DNA from: Rhizobium sp. BG4
Lineage (GTDB): Bacteria > Pseudomonadota > Alphaproteobacteria > Rhizobiales > Rhizobiaceae
Reading direction: 5' to 3'
Assembly: GCF_016864575.1 (NCBI RefSeq)
Contig: NZ_CP044125.1
Span: 3,888,001-3,952,000 of the forward strand
DNA length: 64,000 nt
Position 1 is the first letter of the stretch. Every line of letters begins with the position of its first letter. The notes beneath the pieces were generated by a model that was given only the letters and a program-made list of their open reading frames with translations, was not told where the DNA came from and made no database searches. Below, in pieces: positions 1 through 8,758 of this stretch. Both the position numbers and the translations under genes were made by a program.

Positions 1-45
1 CGCGGACAGGCTAACGCTCTTCCTGCCCCTAGAAGGAGAGTCTTT

Positions 46-441
46 ATGTCTGCTTTTGATCGCTTGAGCGCCTATCAGCCCTATGCACTGGCTGCGCTCA
101 GAATTTTTGCCGCTCTGCTGTTCATCGAACACGGCACGATGAAACTTTTCGCCTTCCCGATCCCGCAGGGTGACGGTGGCTCGCTGCCGCCGCTGTTCCT
201 CGTCGCCGCATTACTGGAAGTTATCGGCGGCCTGCTTGTTCTCGTCGGTTTCCTGACGCGTCCGGTTGCCTTCCTGCTGTCCGGTGAAATGGCGATCGCC
301 TATTTCATGGCGCATTTCCCGCGCGGCTTCTATCCGGCGGTCAATGGCGGCGGTGAAGCAATCCTATTCTGCTTCATCTTCCTGTTCCTGGTCTTTGCCG
401 GCGCCGGCGCGCTTTCGGTCGATAGCCGCAAGACGGTCTGA
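46..441 (+). CDS. DoxX family inner-membrane protein
   Basis: A 131-residue protein with four hydrophobic segments (about residues 18-38, 50-69, 72-92 and 107-126), the usual size and topology of the DoxX/TQO-small family. The motif IEHGTMKLF after the first segment is typical of the family. DoxX-like proteins are small inner-membrane proteins whose exact reaction is rarely known; some are linked to thiosulfate or redox metabolism. An AAGGAGAG ribosome site lies just ahead of the ATG. It is a single gene facing the convergent sugE gene. Specific substrate unknown. Confidence 0.85.
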   Translation: MSAFDRLSAYQPYALAALRIFAALLFIEHGTMKLFAFPIPQGDGGSLPPLFLVAALLEVIGGLLVLVGFLTRPVAFLLSGEMAIAYFMAHFPRGFYPAVNGGGEAILFCFIFLFLVFAGAGALSVDSRKTV

Positions 442-448
442 AAATGAG

Positions 449-480
449 AAATGCCGCGGTTTGATCCGCGGCATTTCCAC
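449..480. terminator. Hairpin between convergent doxX-like and sugE genes
   Basis: AAATGCCGCGG (449-459) pairs perfectly with CCGCGGCATTT (466-476) across a 6-base loop. It is symmetric and placed between two converging genes, so it can act in both directions. The T-tract on the plus side is broken (CCACTTTT). Confidence 0.6.
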
Positions 481-482
481 TT

Positions 483-797
483 TTATGCGGTGAGTTTCAG
501 TCCGGCGATGCCGGCAACGATCAGGCCGATACAGGCGAGGCGCGCAGCGTTTGCGGGATCACCGAGCAGCCAGATGCCGAGCAGGACCGTGCCAACCGTG
601 CCGATACCGGTCCAGATCGCGTAAGCCGTGCCGATCGGCAGCGTCTTGACCGCCAGACCCAAGAGAATCACGCTGATCACCATCGAGACGACCGTGAGCA
701 CGGTCGGCATGGGGCGTGTGAAGCCATCGGTATATTTCAGACCGATCGCCCAACCACATTCGAAAAGACCTGCGAGAAACAGCAGGAACCAGGCCAT
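483..797 (-). CDS. sugE: SMR-family guanidinium exporter (SugE/Gdx type)
   Basis: A 104-residue, four-helix small multidrug resistance protein. The membrane-embedded glutamate is at residue 13 in LFECGW, followed by the WAIGLKY motif, and YAIWTGIGTVGT lies in the third helix; these are SugE/Gdx-type signatures rather than EmrE-type. Gdx proteins export guanidinium ion by proton antiport as dual-topology dimers. The start at 797 is chosen because MAWFLL is the family N-terminus and AAGGAGAG precedes it; an upstream in-frame ATG at 884 would translate through the riboswitch. The riboswitch just upstream supports guanidinium as the substrate. Confidence 0.9.
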   Translation of the reverse strand: MAWFLLFLAGLFECGWAIGLKYTDGFTRPMPTVLTVVSMVISVILLGLAVKTLPIGTAYAIWTGIGTVGTVLLGIWLLGDPANAARLACIGLIVAGIAGLKLTA

Positions 798-816
798 CTT
801 ACTCTCCTTGTTAAGA

Positions 817-872
817 GCGAGGCCGTCCCCGCGACTTTTGCGCCCGAAGGCTCGGGCGCCGCAGTCGTCTGC
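817..872 (-). promoter_or_regulatory. Guanidine-II (mini-ykkC) riboswitch upstream of sugE
   Basis: Read on the minus strand, two short hairpins carry ACGR tetraloops: GCAG-ACGA-CUGC (plus-strand 861-872) and GCGGGG-ACGG-CCUCGC (817-832). A third GC-rich hairpin sits between them at about 841-858. Paired ACGR hairpins directly before the ribosome site of a sugE gene define the guanidine-II class. The second hairpin ends about 9 bases before AAGGAGAG, so control of translation initiation is the likely mechanism. No covariance search was run. Confidence 0.88.
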
Positions 873-952
873 GTTGTCAGTCATATGCGACGCGAGGCGG
901 CGAAGTTCAAGCTAGGATTTGGCATAGCTGCCATGCCACCCGTTTCCTGTGC

Positions 953-1786
953 TCAGCCGAGGCGTTCGGCGTGCCATCGCAAGTGGTCGTCCATGAAGGT
1001 GGAGATGAAGTAGTAGGAGTGATCGTAGCGCTCGTGCATGCGCAGCGTCAGCGCGATGTCCGTGCCCGTGATCGCATCCTCGAAAAGCCAGGGGCGCAGG
1101 CCGGTTTCGAGGAAACCATCGGCCTTGCCCTGGTCGATCAGGAATTCCGGGAAACGTGCGCCGTCGCTTACCAGGGCGCAGGCGTCATATTGCCGCCAGT
1201 TCTTACGGTCGGCACCGAGATATTTTTCGAGCGCCGGGGCGGACCAGTCCGCGGTCGAGGGTGCGACGATCGGTGCGAAAGCCGAGCAGCTCTTGAAACG
1301 GCCGGGGTTCTTCAGCGCGATCGTCATGGCGCCATGACCGCCCATCGAATGACCGAAGATAGCCTGGCGGCTCATGTCGGCGCGGAACTGTTCGGCGATC
1401 AGGGCAGGGAGCTCTTCGGTGATGTAAGTGTACATCTGGAAGTGCTCGGCCCAGGGCGCCTCGGTCGCATCGAGGTAGAAGCCGGCGCCCTTGCCCATCT
1501 GCCAGTTGGTCAGCTCATCGGCGACGTCGTTGCCGCGCGGGCTGGTGTCCGGGCAGACGACGATCATGCCGAGCTCGGCGGCGAGGCGGCGGTATTCGCC
1601 CTTTTCCATGACGTTGGCATGGGTGCAGGTCAGGCCGGAGAGATACCAGAGCACCGGGCAGGGCTCCTTGATCGCCTTCGGCGGCACGAAGACGGCAAAG
1701 GTCATCTCGCAATTGCAGGCCTCGGATTCGTGGCTGAATACGCCCTGCATGCCGCCGAATGCGGTCGCCTGCGAAATGATCTTCAT
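953..1786 (-). CDS. fghA: S-formylglutathione hydrolase
   Basis: A 277-residue esterase-D type alpha/beta hydrolase that cleaves S-formylglutathione to formate and glutathione, the second step of glutathione-dependent formaldehyde oxidation. The nucleophile is Ser147 in GHSMGGHG, and the catalytic His is in the C-terminal DHSYYFIS motif. SGLTCTHAN (residues 50-58) matches the family. The start at 1786 (MKIISQ) is the family start; the frame stays open further upstream but that part overlaps yaiI. It begins one base after the yaiI stop, so it is translationally coupled in an adhC-yaiI-fghA operon. Confidence 0.95.
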   Translation of the reverse strand: MKIISQATAFGGMQGVFSHESEACNCEMTFAVFVPPKAIKEPCPVLWYLSGLTCTHANVMEKGEYRRLAAELGMIVVCPDTSPRGNDVADELTNWQMGKGAGFYLDATEAPWAEHFQMYTYITEELPALIAEQFRADMSRQAIFGHSMGGHGAMTIALKNPGRFKSCSAFAPIVAPSTADWSAPALEKYLGADRKNWRQYDACALVSDGARFPEFLIDQGKADGFLETGLRPWLFEDAITGTDIALTLRMHERYDHSYYFISTFMDDHLRWHAERLG

Positions 1787-1787
1787 G

Positions 1788-2249
1788 TCAGTCTCCAGTC
1801 TGTTCGGAAATGTTCTTGGCGCGGCGGCAGAGCCGGTCGAAGGTTTCGAGGAAACGCGAGCGATCCTTGGGGCCGAAAGCGGCGTTGTAGCCCTTGCTTT
1901 CGCCGGTCTCGCGCAGATGCGCGCCGAGATCCCGCATGGCGCTCGCCATGCCGATATTGGTGTCGTCGAAGACACGGCCTGTGGGGCCGCACACCAATGC
2001 ACCGGCAGCCACACAGCGCACGGCAAGCGGCACGTCTGCGGTGACGACGACATCGGCTATTGCCGCATGCTCGGCGATCCAGTTGTCGGCGGCATCGAAG
2101 GCGTTCGAGACGATGACGTTGCGCACCATCGGATCCCGCGACGGCCGCAGCCCGGAATTGGCGACAAACGTCACCTCCATCCCGAGCCGCTCGGCTACCT
2201 TCAGAATTTCCGGCTTGACCGGGCAGGCGTCTGCATCGACGTAGATCAA
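1788..2249 (-). CDS. YaiI/YqxD family protein (DUF188)
   Basis: A 153-residue protein beginning MIYVDADACPVK, the diagnostic N-terminus of the YaiI/YqxD (UPF0178) family, with conserved aspartates and VVTADVPLA in the middle. The fold is related to PIN/NYN nucleases but no function is established. The only usable start is a TTG at 2247-2249 that overlaps the adhC stop codon, so translation probably depends on ribosomes finishing adhC. It sits between the two formaldehyde detoxification genes; whether it contributes to that pathway is unknown. Confidence 0.88.
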   Translation of the reverse strand: MIYVDADACPVKPEILKVAERLGMEVTFVANSGLRPSRDPMVRNVIVSNAFDAADNWIAEHAAIADVVVTADVPLAVRCVAAGALVCGPTGRVFDDTNIGMASAMRDLGAHLRETGESKGYNAAFGPKDRSRFLETFDRLCRRAKNISEQTGD

Positions 2250-3373
2250 TAGACGACCACACCGCGGATGCTTTCGCCCTTGTGCATCATGTCGAAGCCC
2301 TTGTTGATGTCTTCGAGGGGCATCGTGTGGGTGATCATCGGGTCGATCTGGATCTTGCCCTGCATGTACCAGTCAACGATCTTCGGGACGTCGGTGCGGC
2401 CGCGGGCGCCGCCGAAAGCCGTGCCCATCCAGTTGCGGCCGGTGACGAGCTGGAACGGACGGGTGGAGATTTCCTGCCCGGCGCCGGCGACGCCGATGAT
2501 GACGGATTTGCCCCAGCCGCGATGCGAGGATTCGAGCGCCTGGCGCATGACCTTGGTGTTGCCGGTGCAGTCGAAGGTGTAGTCGGCGCCGCCGATCAGG
2601 TCGCCGTTGCGCTTCGTCAGGTTGACGAGGTAGGGCACGATATCGTCGCCGACATCCTTCGGATTGACGAAATGCGTCATGCCGAATTTCTCGCCCCACT
2701 CCTTGCGGTCGTTGTTGATGTCGACGCCGATGATCATGTCGGCGCCGGCAAGGCGCAGGCCCTGGAGAACATTGAGGCCAATGCCGCCGAGACCGAAGAC
2801 GATCGCCGTCGAGCCGATTTCCACCTTGGCGGTGTTGATGACGGCGCCGATGCCTGTCGTCACGCCGCAGCCGATGTAGCAGATCTTGTCGAAGGGTGCG
2901 TCCGGATTGACCTTGGCGACGGCAATCTCGGGCAGAACCGTGAAATTGGCGAAGGTCGAGCAGCCCATGTAATGGTGGATCTTGTCCTTGCCGATCGAGA
3001 AGCGCGAGGTGCCGTCGGGCATCAGACCCTGGCCCTGCGTCGAGCGGATCGCCGTGCAGAGATTGGTCTTGCGCGACAGGCAGGAATAGCACTCGCGGCA
3101 TTCAGGCGTGTAGAGCGGGATGACGTGGTCGCCCTTCTTCACCGAGGTGACGCCGGGGCCGACATCGACGACGATGCCAGCGCCTTCGTGGCCGAGAATG
3201 GCCGGAAACAGGCCTTCCGGATCGGCACCCGAGAGGGTGAAGTCGTCGGTATGGCAGATGCCTGTTGCCTTCACCTCGATCAGCACTTCGCCGGCCTTCG
3301 GCCCGTCGAGCTGAACTGTCATGACTTCCAAAGGCTTGCCTGCCTGAACGGCGACTGCGGCGCGAACGTCCAT
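2246..3373 (-). CDS. adhC: S-(hydroxymethyl)glutathione dehydrogenase / class III alcohol dehydrogenase
   Basis: A 375-residue zinc alcohol dehydrogenase (also called frmA/adhI). Catalytic zinc ligands are Cys40, His62 and Cys169; structural zinc ligands are Cys92, Cys95, Cys98 and Cys106; the NAD-binding loop is GLGGIG near residue 195. It oxidises the spontaneous formaldehyde-glutathione adduct to S-formylglutathione using NAD+. It is the first gene of the minus-strand operon with yaiI and fghA. The 122 bases upstream, before the M50 protease gene, would hold its promoter; I see no clear operator there. Confidence 0.96.
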   Translation of the reverse strand: MDVRAAVAVQAGKPLEVMTVQLDGPKAGEVLIEVKATGICHTDDFTLSGADPEGLFPAILGHEGAGIVVDVGPGVTSVKKGDHVIPLYTPECRECYSCLSRKTNLCTAIRSTQGQGLMPDGTSRFSIGKDKIHHYMGCSTFANFTVLPEIAVAKVNPDAPFDKICYIGCGVTTGIGAVINTAKVEIGSTAIVFGLGGIGLNVLQGLRLAGADMIIGVDINNDRKEWGEKFGMTHFVNPKDVGDDIVPYLVNLTKRNGDLIGGADYTFDCTGNTKVMRQALESSHRGWGKSVIIGVAGAGQEISTRPFQLVTGRNWMGTAFGGARGRTDVPKIVDWYMQGKIQIDPMITHTMPLEDINKGFDMMHKGESIRGVVVY

Positions 3374-3495
3374 CGTCTGATCTCCCTATCTGATTTGCTG
3401 GGCGGACAATCGCACGGCGGCAGAGGGGCGCTCAAGCGAAAAGCTTGATCAAAAGACACTTTGTCCGGGATGCGGCAGCCAGTTTGCCGCTAACG

Positions 3496-4758
3496 TCAGA
3501 AAAGCTTTTCGCTCGCGAAAATAATGGCATAGCCGTGCATGGCGATCGCCGCGTAGAAGCCGAATGCAACGAGCATCCTTTCACCATCATTCATCTCATC
3601 AAGCTTCTGGCGCGGCTTGACCGAGCCCGAGCCGATCATGCTCATGAGGATGAAGACGGCCAGCCCGGCGATCAGCAGATTGTTCGACAGGCCGATCGCC
3701 CAGCCGACGCCGACAATGCAGGCGGTGACGGTGAAGCTTGCGATGATCAGCGAGTGCCGGGTGCGGAAGATCTGGCGCAGCACCTGACCGCCGTCGAAGC
3801 GGTGCATCGGCAGCAGGTTGAGGAGATTGAAGGCGCCGAGGATCAGCAGCAGGACGAGCAGCGGCCGGCCGACACTCGCCGGCACGACGCCGTGGCCGAT
3901 ACCCTGGATGGCAGCGATGATGATCGGCACGACGAATGCCGACATTCCGGCGCCCATCAGCGCGCAGGCGGCAACCTCGAAAAGGGTCTTGTAGGGGCGC
4001 CCGCCAATCGCGATACCGCCGAGCAGCGGGATGAAGATCATCCGCACCGATTTGTGCCCGAAGGCGCGGTAGGCCGCCATGTGGCCGAGCTCGTGAAGGG
4101 CGATGACCATGGTCAGAAAGGTCGAGATCATCAGGCCACTGGCAGTGAGCCCGAAGAACGGCCAGAGCAGCAGAGTGGAAAGCACGGCCAGGAAGGTTTG
4201 AACCAGAGGCCTTTCGAAATGGCCTTGCGGCCTGGAGACGCCGGTTTCCACCCATCCCTGCAGAGAGCGGATTTCGCGCTGGAGCACGAAATAGCGGAAG
4301 ATGAGGAAGGCGAGGCCGCGATAGTGGTCGGTCTGACTGATCTCCAGCGCAGAGCCCTGTGGCGTGGACCTGATGATGCGGCTTTCGCTGTAATGCTGCC
4401 AGAAGGCCGGATCGAGCGTGCTGTCGTCGGCGATCCGCGACCGGAAGGCATGCGCGCCACCGGCGGGAAGCGGATCGAGCGCCAGGACGCGGCGCAGCGG
4501 CTCGCCATTGCGGTCGAGATGGCTGTAGACCTGCTCGACGAAACCCGGCCGGTGGGCGATGGCCGCGCTGCTAATGACGGCGTGGTGCCAGTCGGCAGAC
4601 TCGCCGGCGGGATTGATCGCCTTCCACAGTGTTTCGGGCGGACAGCGGAAGGTTCTCGTCACGCTGATCGTGCGCAGACCGAGCGGTATGCGCATCAGAA
4701 GCCAGAGCAGACCGAGATTGATGAACAGCAGGATGGCCGCTGATTGAAGCGCCGACAT
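3496..4758 (-). CDS. M50-family intramembrane metalloprotease with N-terminal SRPBCC domain
   Basis: A 420-residue protein. Residues 1-25 form a membrane anchor, 30-165 resemble an SRPBCC/polyketide-cyclase-like domain (SVTRTF, PPETLWKAI, DWH), and 185 to the end are several membrane segments. The zinc-protease motif HELGH is at 222-226 and the third ligand is probably Asp322 in HRFDGGQ, the site-2-protease arrangement. M50 enzymes cut membrane-embedded substrates, usually in signalling or membrane-protein turnover. The ligand-binding-like domain in front is unusual. Substrate unknown. It is the minus-strand gene downstream of pccA, separated by 111 bases. Confidence 0.75.
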   Translation of the reverse strand: MSALQSAAILLFINLGLLWLLMRIPLGLRTISVTRTFRCPPETLWKAINPAGESADWHHAVISSAAIAHRPGFVEQVYSHLDRNGEPLRRVLALDPLPAGGAHAFRSRIADDSTLDPAFWQHYSESRIIRSTPQGSALEISQTDHYRGLAFLIFRYFVLQREIRSLQGWVETGVSRPQGHFERPLVQTFLAVLSTLLLWPFFGLTASGLMISTFLTMVIALHELGHMAAYRAFGHKSVRMIFIPLLGGIAIGGRPYKTLFEVAACALMGAGMSAFVVPIIIAAIQGIGHGVVPASVGRPLLVLLLILGAFNLLNLLPMHRFDGGQVLRQIFRTRHSLIIASFTVTACIVGVGWAIGLSNNLLIAGLAVFILMSMIGSGSVKPRQKLDEMNDGERMLVAFGFYAAIAMHGYAIIFASEKLF

Positions 4759-4869
4759 AGAGGACTCCGGCCCCAGCCACAGGGCGAAAACGGCTCATCA
4801 TAGCGCGAGCCGCTTAACAAATGCCCTTGTCACCGATGGGTGAGCACCTCGCCGCTGTGCCGGAACGGG

Positions 4870-6879
4870 TCAGGCGAACTCCATGATGACGGCATCGACG
4901 GCGAGGCTTTCGCCCGGCTTTGCCTTCACTTTGCCGACGACGAGATCGCGCTCGGCGCGCAGCACGTTTTCCATCTTCATGGCCTCGACGACGGCAAGCG
5001 TCTCGCCGGCCTTGACCTCCTGGCCCTCGGCAACCGCAATCGACACGACGAGACCGGGCATGGGGCAGAGCAGAAGTTTCGACGTATCCGGCGGCAGCTT
5101 GACCGGCATCAGGCGGTCGAGCTCGGCATGGCGCGGCGTGAAGACCTTGGCGCGAACGGAGAGACCCTGCCAGTCGATGCGCAGACCGTTCAGAACAGGC
5201 CGGATCTGGGCGATGACCTTGACGCCATCGATCGTGCCGGACCAGACGGGCTCGCCGGGTCTCCAATTGGTGACAACATGCAGCTCGCGGTCATCGGCCT
5301 TCATTCCCATCTCGAAGGGGATGGTGACATGACCTTCAAGGAGGCTCGCAGCGACGTAGTCGCCGCCGACCTTCACCACCCAGTCGCTGCGCAGATCGCC
5401 CGTCGCTGCACGGAGGCGATCGCCATGGCGTTCGCGGCGGTTGGTCTCGATCAGCGAGGCCGAGAGGGCGATTGCCGCCAGCGCGGCCCTCTGCGATGCA
5501 TCGGGCTCTACCGGTGCGAAACCATCGGGATATTCCTCGGCGATGAAACCCGTTGAAAGCCGGCCTTCGCGCCAACGGGGATGTTTCATCAAGGCCGAGA
5601 GGAACGGAACATTGTGTTCGATCCCGTCGACCACGAAGGCATCGAGCGCCTCGGCCATCGCATCTACTGCGGTCAGCCGGTCCGGCGCCCAGGTGCAGAG
5701 CTTGGCGATCATCGGATCGTAATACATCGAGATTTCGGCGCCTTCAAAAACGCCGGTGTCGTTGCGGACGATGATATCGCCATGCTTGCCTTCAGCGGGC
5801 GGGCGGTAGCGGGTGAGGCGGCCGATCGACGGCAGGAAATTGCGGTAGGGGTCCTCGGCATAGAGGCGGCTTTCGATTGCCCAGCCGTTCAGCTTGATGT
5901 CCTTTTGCGCGAAGGGCAGCTTCTCTCCGGCCGCAACGCGGATCATCTGCTCGACGAGATCGATGCCGGTGACGAGTTCGGTCACGGGATGCTCGACCTG
6001 CAGGCGGGTGTTCATTTCCAGGAAATAGAAATTGCGGTCGCGATCGACGATGAACTCGACTGTGCCTGCGCTTTGATAGTCGACGGCCTTGGCAAGCGCG
6101 ATGGACTGCTCGCCCATCGCCTTGCGGGTCTTCTCGTCGAGAAAGGGCGAGGGCGCCTCTTCGGCAACCTTCTGGTTCCGGCGCTGGATCGAGCATTCGC
6201 GCTCGCCGAGATAGACCGCATTGCCATGCCCGTCAGCAAGCACCTGAATCTCGATATGACGGGGATCGACGACATATTTCTCGATGAAGACGCGGTCGTC
6301 GCCGAAGGAGCTCTTCGCCTCCGAACGGGCGCGATCGAAGCCGTCGCGCACTTCCGCCTCGTTCCAGGCGATACGCATGCCCTTGCCGCCACCGCCGGCC
6401 GAGGCCTTGATCATGACGGGATAGCCGATCTCGCCGGCGATCTTTTCCGCCTGCGCCACGTCCTCGATGACACCGAGATAGCCCGGCACGGTCGAGACCT
6501 TGGCGGCGTTGGCGAATTTCTTCGATTCGATCTTGTCGCCCATGGCAAGGATCGCCTTGGGCTTCGGTCCGATGAAGACGATACCTTCCTTCTCCAGCGC
6601 CTCGCAGAAGGAGGCGCGTTCGGAGAGGAAGCCGTAGCCGGGGTGGACGGCCTCGGCGCCGGTTTCCCTGCAGACTGCAATGATTTTCTCGGCGACGAGA
6701 TAGCTTTCCGCAGCAGGCGCTGCGCCGATATGAACGGCCTCGTCGGCCATTTCGACATGCAGCGCGTCCCGATCCGCGTCGGAATAGACCGCGACGGTCA
6801 AAATACCCATGCGCCGCGCAGTCTTGATCACGCGGCAAGCGATTTCGCCGCGATTCGCGATCAGGATTTTCTTGAACAT
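4870..6879 (-). CDS. pccA: Propionyl-CoA carboxylase alpha subunit (biotin carboxylase plus BCCP)
   Basis: A 669-residue acyl-CoA carboxylase alpha chain. It has an N-terminal biotin carboxylase (KILIANRGEIACRV, the GGGGKGM nucleotide loop, EMNTRLQVEHPVTE), then a linker/BT region, and a C-terminal biotinyl domain with the acceptor Lys635 in EAMKMEN. It uses ATP and bicarbonate to carboxylate biotin for transfer to propionyl-CoA, giving methylmalonyl-CoA. Length and the MKMEN sequence favour PCC over the acetyl-CoA enzyme; 3-methylcrotonyl-CoA carboxylase is the main alternative. The beta subunit gene is not in the window. Confidence 0.9.
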   Translation of the reverse strand: MFKKILIANRGEIACRVIKTARRMGILTVAVYSDADRDALHVEMADEAVHIGAAPAAESYLVAEKIIAVCRETGAEAVHPGYGFLSERASFCEALEKEGIVFIGPKPKAILAMGDKIESKKFANAAKVSTVPGYLGVIEDVAQAEKIAGEIGYPVMIKASAGGGGKGMRIAWNEAEVRDGFDRARSEAKSSFGDDRVFIEKYVVDPRHIEIQVLADGHGNAVYLGERECSIQRRNQKVAEEAPSPFLDEKTRKAMGEQSIALAKAVDYQSAGTVEFIVDRDRNFYFLEMNTRLQVEHPVTELVTGIDLVEQMIRVAAGEKLPFAQKDIKLNGWAIESRLYAEDPYRNFLPSIGRLTRYRPPAEGKHGDIIVRNDTGVFEGAEISMYYDPMIAKLCTWAPDRLTAVDAMAEALDAFVVDGIEHNVPFLSALMKHPRWREGRLSTGFIAEEYPDGFAPVEPDASQRAALAAIALSASLIETNRRERHGDRLRAATGDLRSDWVVKVGGDYVAASLLEGHVTIPFEMGMKADDRELHVVTNWRPGEPVWSGTIDGVKVIAQIRPVLNGLRIDWQGLSVRAKVFTPRHAELDRLMPVKLPPDTSKLLLCPMPGLVVSIAVAEGQEVKAGETLAVVEAMKMENVLRAERDLVVGKVKAKPGESLAVDAVIMEFA

Positions 6880-6981
6880 GAAGACTCCACCCGAGAAATG
6901 CGTCCTGAAGTTCTACGCAGAAACTTCAGGACGCACAATCGTACGAAAGCCTTGCAGCTATTCAGCTTTACGGCGCAGGGA

Positions 6982-7674
6982 TCAGGCGACGGCCTGCTCG
7001 TCGTCGACGATCCTCAGCCAGCGGCTGGTGCGCGGCTGGTGATAATCGCGAAGCTCGAGCGCCCGCATGATTTCGGTCCAGCGGGGATGGTTTCCGGCGG
7101 GAAGCGTTTCCGTCTCGATGCGGCGAAGGACGCCGTGGGTGACCGGCGAAACGGGGATGACGCCGCCTTCACAGACATTCCGCAGCACGCGCATGACGTA
7201 ATCGACGTCCTGGCGGGTGATTCCCTTGCGCTCGACGGCGCGCGTCAGCTTGTAGCCGCCGACATTGTCGGTGATCGCCAGGCGGAGCTGGTCGAGGGCG
7301 AAGGCGCGCAGCTCATCCGGTACATAGGACGAGATTTCCATGATGTGCAGCACCAGCTCCAGCTCGAGCGCCGAGTTCACGACGCCATCGGTCGCGAACA
7401 TGCGCATGATCCAGGCGGCGTTGATCTCGTCGAGCGATCCCTGCGGATAGCTGTAATTGACGATGAAACCGGCGAGGCTTTCGACGAAGAAAGCGTTCCA
7501 TTCCGGGCATTTTTCGGGGCAGGAATTGTTGAGTGCGAGCATGACGACCACGTCGTCGGCGGTCCGGACGCCGTCCGGGAAGCTATGCTTGCGCAGAAGG
7601 CCGATGTCGTCGGCGGCCAACCGGTGCTTTCCGGCGATGACGCATGCCGGGAAAGCGAGTCGGAATTCGCTCAT
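6982..7674 (-). CDS. Conserved protein of unknown function
   Basis: A 230-residue soluble protein with no signal peptide or membrane segment. Its centre is helix-rich (residues about 90-160), with a cluster of cysteines at NNSCPEKCPEW near residues 50-60. I recognise no catalytic motif. A GGAGAT ribosome site precedes the ATG. It lies 102 bases upstream of pccA on the same strand, so the two may share a transcript, but nothing in the protein ties it to carboxylase chemistry. Confidence 0.75.
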   Translation of the reverse strand: MSEFRLAFPACVIAGKHRLAADDIGLLRKHSFPDGVRTADDVVVMLALNNSCPEKCPEWNAFFVESLAGFIVNYSYPQGSLDEINAAWIMRMFATDGVVNSALELELVLHIMEISSYVPDELRAFALDQLRLAITDNVGGYKLTRAVERKGITRQDVDYVMRVLRNVCEGGVIPVSPVTHGVLRRIETETLPAGNHPRWTEIMRALELRDYHQPRTSRWLRIVDDEQAVA

Positions 7675-7772
7675 TTTTTATCTCCAGAACCTCATCATGA
7701 GGCCGGAGACGCTTCTATCGCGCGCGGATTGAGGATCCCTCAACAACGACAGTTAACGAATTGCCCCTTCAT

Positions 7773-8699
7773 TCAGGCCGAATTGACGGACTTCGACTGC
7801 AGCCGTTCGCGCCAGATGATGAAAAGCCCGGACGCGACGATGATGGCGATTCCTATCCACTTGGAAACAGTGGGGAAATCATTGAACAGCGCGTAGCCGA
7901 GAACCGTGGCCGAGATGATCTCGAAGTACTGAAATGGGGCAAGCAGCGAGAGCGGCGCCAGGCGAAAAGCCCGAACGACGAGCAAATGCGCATAGCCGGA
8001 GAGCGAGCCGAGAATCAGCAGCAGCACCAGACCGAGGAGAGACGAGGGCAGGGAGATCTCGAAATCCGCGATACCTGCGGCATTTCCGCCGAAGAGCGCA
8101 ACGGCCATGAACAGCGTTCCGCCGATTCCGGCCATGGTCTGCATGGTCAGCGGCGAATCGGCCTCGCCGATCGCGCGATTGAGGAACAGGTAGAGCGAAT
8201 AGAGGAAAGCGCAGAAGACCGGGAGCAGCGCCTTGAGGCCGAAGATTTCGTAGCTTGGCTGGATGACGATCATGGCGCCGCCGAAGCCGACGACGATCGC
8301 CGTCCAGCGCCGCCAGCCGACCTTGTCTCCGAGGAAGAGCGCCGACATCGCCGTCAGCATGAAGGGCTCGACGAAATAGATGGCGAAGACATCGGCGAGC
8401 GGCATGTATTTGACGGCGACGAAGAACAGCAGGCTTGCCGCGCCATGGAGGACACCGCGCAACAGGTTCATCCAGGGACGCTTGGCGTGCAGCGCCTTCC
8501 AGCGGAAGAGCACGAACAGCAGCGGCAGCGTGCAGACCAGCTGGAAGAAGAATCGGTAGAAGGTCACCTGGCCCGGCGACATCGATTCGAAGGTCGCCAT
8601 ATATTTGGCGATCGCATCCATGGCGGGAAGGACGATCATGGCACCGGCCATGATGGCCATGCCCTGGAGGGGATTCTGCTGGGATTGTGGCTGGGACAT
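7773..8699 (-). CDS. EamA/DMT-superfamily transporter
   Basis: A 308-residue integral membrane protein with about ten hydrophobic helices in two EamA repeats (roughly residues 10-145 and 160-295). An N-terminal AMDAIAKYM and a C-terminal FQYFEIISATVLGYALF segment match rhizobial DMT permeases. Such proteins usually export amino acids or other small metabolites; the substrate cannot be read from sequence. It stands alone between the unknown 230-residue gene and lipB. Confidence 0.88.
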   Translation of the reverse strand: MSQPQSQQNPLQGMAIMAGAMIVLPAMDAIAKYMATFESMSPGQVTFYRFFFQLVCTLPLLFVLFRWKALHAKRPWMNLLRGVLHGAASLLFFVAVKYMPLADVFAIYFVEPFMLTAMSALFLGDKVGWRRWTAIVVGFGGAMIVIQPSYEIFGLKALLPVFCAFLYSLYLFLNRAIGEADSPLTMQTMAGIGGTLFMAVALFGGNAAGIADFEISLPSSLLGLVLLLILGSLSGYAHLLVVRAFRLAPLSLLAPFQYFEIISATVLGYALFNDFPTVSKWIGIAIIVASGLFIIWRERLQSKSVNSA

Positions 8700-8758
8700 G
8701 CTCGGCTTCCGGAAACATGACCATCAACCACAGGACCGGCCCGCAGGCAAGGCGCGCC

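Noticed and set aside
5581..7896. A 771-residue open frame antisense to pccA and its upstream neighbour
   Set aside because: It mirrors the codon pattern of real minus-strand genes in a GC-rich genome, runs across two genes and the gap between them, and shows no protein motif or ribosome site.
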